Source: Candidatus Bipolaricaulota bacterium
Lineage (GTDB): Bacteria > Bipolaricaulota > Bipolaricaulia > RBG-16-55-9 > DRXL01
Direction: 5' to 3'
Assembly (NCBI GenBank): GCA_023512665.1
Contig: JAILZC010000019.1
Span: 1-9,452, forward strand
Length of the DNA stretch: 9,452 nt
The notes below the pieces were generated by a model that was not told where the DNA came from, searched no databases, and saw only the letters and a program-made list of their open reading frames with translations. The position numbers and the translations under genes are program-made. Numbering within the stretch: the stretch's first letter is position 1; each line of letters begins with the position of its first letter. This document shows positions 1 to 6,552 of the stretch, piece by piece.

Positions 1-3000
1 GCGCCGTTGCGCACATGCATCAGGCCCCTCGGCGCGGGCTGCCCCGTCGGCTCAAGATAGAAGAACTCGTTGGCGCCGGTCTTGATGCCGAAGCGCACCT
101 CGGCGATGTCGCCCAGGCGCACCAGTTTCCCCTTGCCCTTCTCCAAAATGGTGAAGAAGATGTCGGGGGCGCGCAGGTATTTGCCGCCCCACTTGTTGCC
201 GATGTAACGGGCGGTTTTGATGAGGATGCCGCGCGTGTTGCGCGTAGGGACAGGCCCCTGTGCCTGCCCAGGGCGACCACGGGGGGTCGCCCCTACATCG
301 TCGGCATCGGTTTCCAGGCCTTCCTCCAGCAGTTCACGCTGCGGGCGGGCGGTAGCGCGGTAGGCTTCGGTGCTTCGGCGCTCGGTCACAGCTTCAATCT
401 CTTTGAACACCTCGGCGCGGGCGATCTCTTCAAAGGGCCTTTTGAGCATCACAAAGCGGGCCGTTCTGTCCAATCCGTGCTCGCGGCGGTCATCGGGCGG
501 CGCCAGGAGCACGATCACCGTGTTCACATCGGCTTGCGCAAAGGAGCGCTTGACCTCGTTATCCAGCACGAGCTTGACGTGGCTATGCTTGAGCAGGAAC
601 TCTTGCAAATCAGCCCCGTAGCCCACATCGAGCCAGGAGTTGGAGGTGATAAAACAGAATGAGCCTCGCTCGTTGAGCAGCGACAACCCGTGCAGATAGA
701 AATAGATATAGAGATCACTCTTGCCATCAGGCTTGCGGCTCTTGAAGAAGCGCGGCCAGAGCTCGCAAACCGAGTGTTGCAGCTTCGCTTTGTGCTCAGC
801 TTTCTTCTTGCGCCACTGCTCGGGGCTGAAGTCCTCTTCGCGCAACAGCGGCGGGGCGATCTTCTCCTGGCGCACATAAGGCGGATTGCCCAGCACGATG
901 TCAAAGCCCCCTTTGTCGCCCTCGAAGATCTCCACGAACGCTATATCCCAGATGAACGGCACATCGTGGGCGTTCTGTAAGGTGGCCAAGGCTTGATGCA
1001 GCCGATCGAGCTGCCCCTGAAGCTCATCACGCTGTGCTCTCCACTCGTGCACGCGCAGCTCCAAGTGCCGGTCTTCTATCTCTATGCCTTCCAGGGCTTG
1101 GAGTTGGGAAGGGTGCTCGATGCGCCGGTTGAGAATGACGATCTCGTTGTGCAGGGTGTGGGCTTTCGTTTCGAGAATTTCACGGAAGAGCTGCAATTCC
1201 GCGAGCTTGAGTTCTTGTTCAGAGCGATATTGGGAGGGGTCATCTGGGTCGGCCCGATAGAACTTGAGCTTTTCGGCCTTGAGACGAGTGAGCTTGCCCT
1301 TGAGCGCACTGGGGATGTCCAGATGCTTACGATGGAGCGCGAAGCTGATCCCGCCCAGCTCTTGCACGAGGCTATCGCCGGGGCGGACTTTGAAGGAGAG
1401 ATTGGGCAAGAGCGGACGGAACTTCAGCTCGGCGGGCTTCAAGTCCGTCTCGACCACGAGCTGGAGCCACAGACGCAACTCCGCCACATGCACAGCCCAC
1501 TCCATGACGTCCACCCCATAGAGCTGCTCCCCGATGATGCGCCGGCGGCGCTCATAGGGCGTCTCCTCAACGCCCAACTGCGCATTGGCTCTCGCTTGCA
1601 GATCGTCGAGCACCAGGAGCATCCCCACGAGGAACGAGCCAGACCCGCACGCCGGATCGCACACCGTGCACGAGCGCAGGAGCGCGTTGAGCTTAGGCCA
1701 AAGATTCTGGTGACTCAGGGCTTCGTCGGCTCGCCTCTTCTCTTCGGGATCATAGGCGAAGACCGCGTCGTAGAGCAAGGGCTCCTCTCCAAGGTGATTT
1801 GCTAGCCAGTCCACCAGGCTCAAGCGACACATGAGGTCAATCTCGGCGCGAGGGGTGTAGAAGATCCCCGCGCGGCCACGACGATCCTCCTCCTCCAGCC
1901 CCTCAAATGTGATGTTCACGAGGCTCTCGTAGACCTTCCCGATCATCTCCGGGTCCACGGCGACCTCTTGATCCAAGGGCGTATTCTCGGAGATCGTGAA
2001 GTTATAGCGTTCGAAGAAGCCCGGGGTTGTCCCCTCGAACTGATCGAAGAGCATCTCGAAGATGCTGTCGGGGAGTTCTATCGAATATTTTTCATCGAGC
2101 TCGTTACGGGTGAAGAGACCGCCGTTCAGATAGGGAGCCAGGAGCAGGGCGTCGTTCAGTGCTTGAGGCAGATACGGCTTGGGAGAGAATCTGTTATTGA
2201 ACGCCTCGAAGAAGAGCACGCTGAGCCAGCGTTTGAAGAACGAATCTTTTGCGCCGGAGGCGCGATAGGCCTCCCAGAAGCCCCTGATGAACCGACGATC
2301 ATTCCCCAGCCAGTACCGGCCATCGGGGGTCGTCTTGCGCTGGATGAAGTAGAGGAACATCAAGCGATTGAGCACCTGCAGCGCGTAATCGTGCGCCCAG
2401 ACTTTATCGTTCGTCTGTTGATAGAGCTGGTGTTGCAGCGTAGCGAAGACCCTTTCGTAATCCCGGAAGAACGCCTCGGTGACGGCTTGGACGTCAAAGG
2501 CCGCACGCCATTGCGTGAGCCACGCTTCCGTGGTGCTGGGATCGTCGGGGAAGCGCAAATTCCCCAGATTATATTTGCACAGCGTGTGGAGAGCGGTCTC
2601 GCCGCGCTCCCAGCCGAAGGTCGTCAACACTGCTCGGGAGGCCTTCTCTCCCCGGAAGTACGCAAGTGTGAAGCGATCATAATCGCGCGTGGTGCAGATG
2701 AAGAGCAAATTTTCATGATGCCAGCTTGGCAGGGACGACGCCTGACGACGGTTGGGCACCAGGCCGCGCAGGGTTTGCCGCAGCGTCGTGATAGAGATGC
2801 GCGGCTGGTCGAAGATGACAAAAAAAATCCCCCACGGCTGCTGTTCGTGCAATGGGCGGAGCTGGTAGACCCTCCCGTCTTTGAGGCGCTGAGCGGCGGA
2901 CTCGCTGACACGAAGTTCCCTGGCCGACCACTCGAACGTGAGCTCCTCTAAGCTCCAATCAGCAGGGAGCGGCCACGCGAGCTCATCGCGCAGCAGCGCC

Positions 3001-3050
3001 AGTAGAGAATCTCGATCGCGCACGGAACGCACGGCCACTTCCAAGCTCAT
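1..3050 (-). CDS. Eco57I-class N6-adenine DNA methyltransferase (partial at left edge)
   Basis: The frame from ATG 3050 stays open to the window edge, giving at least 1016 residues (MSLEVAVRSVRDRDSLLALL...). It runs opposite three long plus-strand frames in the same codon register. The first ~440 residues resemble the helical N-terminal part of large restriction-linked methylases; I see no clear PD-(D/E)xK nuclease motif. SAM-binding motif I DPACGSGSF is at 465-473 and catalytic motif IV NPPY at 722-725, preceded by GGFDIVLG. Between them a charged helical insert (about 560-690) looks like a coiled coil. From about 940 on, WGGKYLRAPD, then LGDIAEVRFGIKTGANEFFYL, resembles the start of the target-recognition region in type IIG-like enzymes. 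It should methylate adenine in a specific DNA sequence. With the PLD-helicase it probably forms a restriction or defence pair. A palindromic repeat encodes residues 919-936. Confidence 0.92.
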   Translation of the reverse strand, partial: MSLEVAVRSVRDRDSLLALLRDELAWPLPADWSLEELTFEWSARELRVSESAAQRLKDGRVYQLRPLHEQQPWGIFFVIFDQPRISITTLRQTLRGLVPNRRQASSLPSWHHENLLFICTTRDYDRFTLAYFRGEKASRAVLTTFGWERGETALHTLCKYNLGNLRFPDDPSTTEAWLTQWRAAFDVQAVTEAFFRDYERVFATLQHQLYQQTNDKVWAHDYALQVLNRLMFLYFIQRKTTPDGRYWLGNDRRFIRGFWEAYRASGAKDSFFKRWLSVLFFEAFNNRFSPKPYLPQALNDALLLAPYLNGGLFTRNELDEKYSIELPDSIFEMLFDQFEGTTPGFFERYNFTISENTPLDQEVAVDPEMIGKVYESLVNITFEGLEEEDRRGRAGIFYTPRAEIDLMCRLSLVDWLANHLGEEPLLYDAVFAYDPEEKRRADEALSHQNLWPKLNALLRSCTVCDPACGSGSFLVGMLLVLDDLQARANAQLGVEETPYERRRRIIGEQLYGVDVMEWAVHVAELRLWLQLVVETDLKPAELKFRPLLPNLSFKVRPGDSLVQELGGISFALHRKHLDIPSALKGKLTRLKAEKLKFYRADPDDPSQYRSEQELKLAELQLFREILETKAHTLHNEIVILNRRIEHPSQLQALEGIEIEDRHLELRVHEWRAQRDELQGQLDRLHQALATLQNAHDVPFIWDIAFVEIFEGDKGGFDIVLGNPPYVRQEKIAPPLLREEDFSPEQWRKKKAEHKAKLQHSVCELWPRFFKSRKPDGKSDLYIYFYLHGLSLLNERGSFCFITSNSWLDVGYGADLQEFLLKHSHVKLVLDNEVKRSFAQADVNTVIVLLAPPDDRREHGLDRTARFVMLKRPFEEIARAEVFKEIEAVTERRSTEAYRATARPQRELLEEGLETDADDVGATPRGRPGQAQGPVPTRNTRGILIKTARYIGNKWGGKYLRAPDIFFTILEKGKGKLVRLGDIAEVRFGIKTGANEFFYLEPTGQPAPRGLMHVRNG
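244..296. repeat. 53-nt compound palindromic repeat inside the methyltransferase coding region
   Basis: The outer ends are GTAGGG (244-249) and CCCTAC (291-296). Inside are two hairpins. One has perfect 8-bp arms, GGGCGACC and GGTCGCCC (271-278 and 285-292), around a 6-base loop. The other has 5-bp arms, CAGGC and GCCTG (251-255 and 262-266). Coding-strand translation is in frame and gives a Gly/Pro-rich stretch, VGATPRGRPGQAQGPVPT (919-936), unlike the sequence on either side. The GTAGGGGCGACC type resembles short interspersed palindromic elements seen between genes of many environmental bacteria; this resemblance is from memory. Confidence 0.82.
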
Positions 3051-3057
3051 GACGTTC

Positions 3058-3063
3058 CCTCCT
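3058..3063 (-). promoter_or_regulatory. Ribosome binding site of the methyltransferase, overlapping the toxin stop codon
   Basis: AGGAGG on the minus strand lies seven bases before the ATG at 3050. Its first two bases are the last two of the toxin remnant's TAG. The stop codon therefore probably came with the methyltransferase leader rather than by point mutation. Confidence 0.65.
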
Positions 3064-3211
3064 AGAACTTCAAGATTACAGGGGAGTGCTCATTGATGAC
3101 ATCGGGCGAGATGACCAAGGCAGGGCGCTCACCTGCTTGCTCGGAGCCCACAATGGGGCTGAGCTGCAAGCGCACGATGTCACCGCGTCGGAGAGATCTC
3201 GTCAAGGGCAC
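3062..3211 (-). pseudogene. 3'-truncated MazF/PemK-type toxin
   Basis: A 49-codon frame starts at GTG 3211 inside the antitoxin gene and ends at TAG 3064-3062. It contains the N-terminal signature of MazF/PemK endoribonucleases: RRGDIVRLQL, then GSEQAGERPALVIS with the conserved Arg (about residue 29), then a segment ending SPVIL. Family members are usually about 105-120 residues. Here the second half is missing, including the Thr/Ser of the ITS-type strand and the rest of the barrel. The next gene starts 11 bases further on, so there is no room for the missing part in another frame. The fragment probably has no ribonuclease activity. A TTG at 3205 is another possible start. Confidence 0.8.
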
Positions 3212-3437
3212 GGTCTATCTCCTCATCCAGTGGCCGAAGCTCTCCTTCGATCTCTAGCATCACTTTGGCCATCTCGTGGCAACCCTCAATCACTTGAGCC
3301 CGTAGTTGCCGGCGCTCCTCGAGCCACCGACTCAACAGCTCAGCGATGACCGCGCTGCGACGACCTGGCTCCACTTCCTTCTCGAAGCTCTCCAGCAGGT
3401 CAGGTGGCAGGACGTACGTGCGCTTTCTAGAACCCAT
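3180..3437 (-). CDS. MazE-like ribbon-helix-helix antitoxin
   Basis: The 85-residue protein starts MGSRKRTYVLPPDLL. The basic beta-strand RKRTYVL is followed by two helices (about 12-20 and 27-43) joined by EPGRRSA, the pattern of a ribbon-helix-helix DNA-binding domain. The acidic C-terminal half (about 44-85) is the part that in MazE relatives wraps around the toxin. The ATG at 3437 has AGGAGG seven bases upstream. An in-frame ATG at 3470 lacks a leader and lies almost at the predicted transcription start, so it is not preferred. The gene overlaps the toxin remnant by 32 bases, the usual order of antitoxin then toxin. The antitoxin looks intact while its toxin is not, so it may now act only as a repressor; that is inference. 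Confidence 0.82.
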   Translation of the reverse strand: MGSRKRTYVLPPDLLESFEKEVEPGRRSAVIAELLSRWLEERRQLRAQVIEGCHEMAKVMLEIEGELRPLDEEIDRALDEISPTR

Positions 3438-3444
3438 CCTCAGA

Positions 3445-3450
3445 CCTCCT
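3445..3450 (-). promoter_or_regulatory. Ribosome binding site of the antitoxin
   Basis: A perfect AGGAGG on the minus strand, seven bases before the ATG at 3437, fixes the antitoxin start. Confidence 0.7.
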
Positions 3451-3473
3451 TTTGCCAGACTCCTCGCCATATT

Positions 3474-3503
3474 ACCATACAAAAGATTTGGCCAATCTGT
3501 CAA
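3474..3503 (-). promoter_or_regulatory. Sigma-70-type promoter for the antitoxin/methyltransferase genes
   Basis: A perfect TTGACA (-35, 3503-3498) is followed after 18 bases by TATGGT (-10, 3479-3474, four of six consensus bases). The -35 box includes the TGA stop of the helicase gene. Transcription would start near 3467, giving a leader of about 30 bases before the antitoxin ATG at 3437. It would let the antitoxin, toxin remnant and methyltransferase be expressed apart from the helicase. Confidence 0.6.
3484..3498. promoter_or_regulatory. Inverted repeat in the promoter spacer, candidate antitoxin operator
   Basis: AGATT-TGGCC-AATCT on the plus strand has 5-bp perfect arms and an 8-bp palindromic core, TTGGCCAA (3488-3495). 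It sits between the -35 and -10 boxes, where a bound ribbon-helix-helix dimer would block polymerase. MazE-type antitoxins usually repress their own operon, so this is the best candidate site. Binding is inferred from position only. Confidence 0.4.
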
Positions 3504-6500
3504 CAGACCTCCATCCAACAGACGAGCGTGGGCTTCACACCCATCGGGGCTTGCAGAGCCCTTAAGTATCGAGCCACCGGGCCGCGCTCGATCTCCTCCC
3601 GCCACCTCTTCAGATCTTGAGCAGAAGCCCGCATGACGCGGAGCGTATCAGGCCGGGAACGGATGGCCTGAGCGATCTCTGTGAGACGATCAGATTCCCA
3701 GATCTCGCCCGTTTCAGCCACACGGAAGTACCAGCGAATCTCTCCCAACTCTCGCTCCCCTTGAGGGGCCGTGGGCCGCTCATCTGGGAAGCGATAGCAA
3801 CAAAACAGCCCGCGGATGCCCCCGGCTCGCTTGCCGCTGAAGATGCGCTTGGGATACGATGGAAGCCTCTCCAAGAGCCCAGGATGCTCCCGCTTCAGGC
3901 GCTCCAATTCCAGATGGAGCTCTTCTTCAATGCTGCGTTGCCCTTCATATTTTTCGTTAAAGAGCCTGAGGGCTTCAAAGTCGTCCTCCGGCGTGAGCAC
4001 GGGAGCTTCGATTCCTAGTGTCTTGCTGATGCGCACGAGCTTCCCCGTCACCCGCCGATAGAGCCCCAGCAGCCCTTCTAGTTCGTTTGGGGGCAAGAAA
4101 TTGTAGATGTGCACTGTCACCGGCTGGGGGCGCCCAAGGCGCCTTTCGATCTGAGGGTTCAGTCGGCGATCTACTCGCCCGATGCGTTGCATCAGCCGCA
4201 CCGGGTTCCAATGCAGATCATAGTTCACGATGAGACGGGCATCTTGGAGGTTCAGCCCCTCCGAGAGCACATCGGTGCTGATCAGGATGCGAATCTGATC
4301 TTTCGTAAACTTCGGGAGTTCATCGTCCGTGCAGTTATAGTGGGGTGCGAAGCGTTTGATCACGTGTTCCCGGTTGATTTTGCGTGTGCTGTCCAGCTCT
4401 TCTACCTGAGTGAACCCGTGGGCTTGGAGTTGCTTCCATACGTAGCGTGCGGTGTCGCGGAACTCCGTGAAGATCACGACCCTCTCGCGCTGCAGTAAGG
4501 GATCGTGCTGTAAGACATAGAAGAGCTGTTGGAGTTTGTCATCGGTCTCCGGTGAGAGGTGCTGATGGACTTTGTCGAGCAGGCCGATCAAGAGCGTCAT
4601 ATCAGCTTCGATGGCTGCAAGCAGGGCATCAAGATTGTATTCAGCAGGAGACTGATCCAACTCTGCGACTGCTACATCCTCGAACTCGTTACCCTCTTCT
4701 GCTTCGCTTTCGGGTTCATCTTCGGCTTGGCGCTCATAGAGGTGCTGTTGGATCGTTTCCCAGGCGTGGACATGCTGGGTACGCCAAGAGCGCCAGCGTT
4801 CGGGAGCGTATTTTTCTACAAAGGCCGCCATCTTCCTCAGCAGATCCTCGAGGCTAGCCTCGAAGGCTTTATACGAACTCTCTAAGCGTTTGAGCAGCAG
4901 CGTGCGGATCAGTCCGATGACCTGCCGATCTCGGTTGAGTAGTTTTTCATCGGGCTTGCCCTTACGGAAGCGCTCAGGATTATAGATTGCTAGAGTGAGC
5001 AAGGGATCATCTCGATCGAAGGCCGTGCGCAGCTCATCATATAAGCCGGCGTAGACACTCTTCAGGGAGTAGGGGATCACCTTGGGCCTCTCGCGCTCAG
5101 GGAAAACGGGGGCTTCGCTGTTGCGCTGTTCGGTCTCTTTGACATACGCTCGGCTGCGCTGGATGACGAGGGCTTTGAGCAACTGATCCGTGCGGAGCAA
5201 ATCAGCGTCTTGAACGGCGCTGACTACATCTGCGCTGCTATCGGCTTGGAGGAGGGCTTCAAGGCGATTCTCGGCTTCACTGAAGTGGCGACTGAGATTT
5301 TGGATGCCCAGGGCAGCGAAATAATTCTGGCGGTCGCGAGCGATATAATTGATCAGATGATAGAGATCGCGCAAGGAGTTATTAATGGGCGTTGCCGTCA
5401 AGAAATAGAGGCGTTTCCCAGCACCACCATCGCAGAGTACGCGGAGCGCCTGGCTGCGGTTGGCCGAGGGCGTGCGGAAGTGATGGGCTTCATCTACAAG
5501 CATGACGTTATAAAAGTCTCTGTAGTATTCGAGGATGTCAGGAGCGATAGTCCCTTCACGCCCGAAGTCCGTGTGGCTGTGGATCTTTAAGTTCTCAGCG
5601 CACGCCACCCGATAGTGAGGATGCAGATATTGTCGGATGGTGCTCTCCCAGACGCTTGCACGAGCGGACTTAGGCACGATGAGCAAGACGCGATCTCTTT
5701 GGCGCAGGTGATATTCCAGAAGCATCAGCCCGATAAATGTCTTGCCCAAGCCGACGCCATCGCAGATCAGCGCGCCGCCCCAGCGTTCAGCGATAGCCAG
5801 TGCCGCTCGATAACCGTCCTGCTGATACTTGCTTAAGATTGGGTAGACGACGGATTCGCGCTCTTCCCACTCCGTGACGGGTTTCTCTCGGCCTAGGAAA
5901 TACTCATAGAGCGCCTTGGCCCAGACCTCAAATGGCGTGAAGAGCTGCAAGTGGCGTTCGATAACCTTGAGCACCTCTGCGTTCGCTTCATGGGAGTGCT
6001 GCCAAACCTGCTCAAACCAGTCTTGCAGGGCTTTCAGTTGGTGCTGCTCGCTGCTCAATAAATTAAGCTCGATGTTTGAGGTGAGCCCTGCTTTTGTGAA
6101 GTTGCTCGAACCAACAAGGCCGAAGTTGACCAACTGCGGCGGGCGCGTGTGCATGAGATAACACTTGGCATGGAACTTCGAGCGATCATAGACTCGCACT
6201 TTTATCCGTCCTTGCCGGAGCGCTTCGCGAACGGCCTCAAGCCCCGTGAGGGTGTCATCGCCGATCTTGTGAGCTTCTATACTCTCATCGGTCTTTTGGG
6301 CGAGAGCTTCCAGCAGCGTCTTGCGCGTTTGTGCGGAGGTCTCACCACCCATCAAGATACGAATGCGCTCGATCTGCCGCCATGCCTCACCTAAAGCTAA
6401 CAACGCGCTGACCTCGAAATACCCCGTGGCAACATCGAGACGCAACGTCTCAGGCAGGACCTGGGAGAGCACAGTCAGCACCGTTCGGCTCTCGGTGTTG

Positions 6501-6529
6501 TCTACGACTGTGGGCAGCTTTTCTGGCAT
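3500..6529 (-). CDS. PLD-like nuclease / SNF2-family helicase fusion, probable defence protein
   Basis: From the ATG at 6529 the protein has 1009 residues. Residues ~10-190 are a PLD-like domain, with HAK at 120-122 and GSSNFTKAGL followed by NIEL; the classical Asp of HxK(x4)D is not at its usual place. Next comes a superfamily 2 helicase: Walker A DGVGLGKT (257-264), DEAH (346-349), TATP (378-381), motif V TDVLSEGLNLQ (about 752-762) and motif VI QRIGRVDR (781-788), as in RapA/SNF2 proteins. The two RecA lobes are separated by a long helical insert with an acidic stretch at about 602-626. A further ~180 residues follow the second lobe. An in-frame TTG at 6556 overlaps the preceding stop codon, but the ATG has a good ribosome site and is preferred. 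The protein probably moves along or remodels DNA and may cut it. The neighbouring DNA methyltransferase suggests restriction of unmodified DNA. The gene starts 23 bases after the propeller gene stops, so co-transcription is possible. Confidence 0.92.
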   Translation of the reverse strand: MPEKLPTVVDNTESRTVLTVLSQVLPETLRLDVATGYFEVSALLALGEAWRQIERIRILMGGETSAQTRKTLLEALAQKTDESIEAHKIGDDTLTGLEAVREALRQGRIKVRVYDRSKFHAKCYLMHTRPPQLVNFGLVGSSNFTKAGLTSNIELNLLSSEQHQLKALQDWFEQVWQHSHEANAEVLKVIERHLQLFTPFEVWAKALYEYFLGREKPVTEWEERESVVYPILSKYQQDGYRAALAIAERWGGALICDGVGLGKTFIGLMLLEYHLRQRDRVLLIVPKSARASVWESTIRQYLHPHYRVACAENLKIHSHTDFGREGTIAPDILEYYRDFYNVMLVDEAHHFRTPSANRSQALRVLCDGGAGKRLYFLTATPINNSLRDLYHLINYIARDRQNYFAALGIQNLSRHFSEAENRLEALLQADSSADVVSAVQDADLLRTDQLLKALVIQRSRAYVKETEQRNSEAPVFPERERPKVIPYSLKSVYAGLYDELRTAFDRDDPLLTLAIYNPERFRKGKPDEKLLNRDRQVIGLIRTLLLKRLESSYKAFEASLEDLLRKMAAFVEKYAPERWRSWRTQHVHAWETIQQHLYERQAEDEPESEAEEGNEFEDVAVAELDQSPAEYNLDALLAAIEADMTLLIGLLDKVHQHLSPETDDKLQQLFYVLQHDPLLQRERVVIFTEFRDTARYVWKQLQAHGFTQVEELDSTRKINREHVIKRFAPHYNCTDDELPKFTKDQIRILISTDVLSEGLNLQDARLIVNYDLHWNPVRLMQRIGRVDRRLNPQIERRLGRPQPVTVHIYNFLPPNELEGLLGLYRRVTGKLVRISKTLGIEAPVLTPEDDFEALRLFNEKYEGQRSIEEELHLELERLKREHPGLLERLPSYPKRIFSGKRAGGIRGLFCCYRFPDERPTAPQGERELGEIRWYFRVAETGEIWESDRLTEIAQAIRSRPDTLRVMRASAQDLKRWREEIERGPVARYLRALQAPMGVKPTLVCWMEVC

Positions 6530-6535
6530 GGAGTT

Positions 6536-6541
6536 CACCTT
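6536..6541 (-). promoter_or_regulatory. Ribosome binding site deciding the helicase start
   Basis: Minus-strand AAGGTG lies six bases before the ATG at 6529. This favours that start over the TTG nine codons upstream, which would overlap the previous gene by four bases. Confidence 0.6.
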
Positions 6542-6552
6542 TATAAAACTAC

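Noticed and set aside
1968..2951. Long plus-strand open frame of 327 codons (likewise 993-1805 and 15-662)
   Set aside because: All are in exact antisense codon register with the methyltransferase, whose minus-strand frame is continuous from 3050 and carries DPACGSGSF and NPPY. They are shadows with no recognisable domain.
3180..3470. ATG at 3470 as the antitoxin start
   Set aside because: It would begin almost at the predicted transcription start with no ribosome site, while the ATG at 3437 has a perfect AGGAGG and begins just before the ribbon-helix-helix strand.
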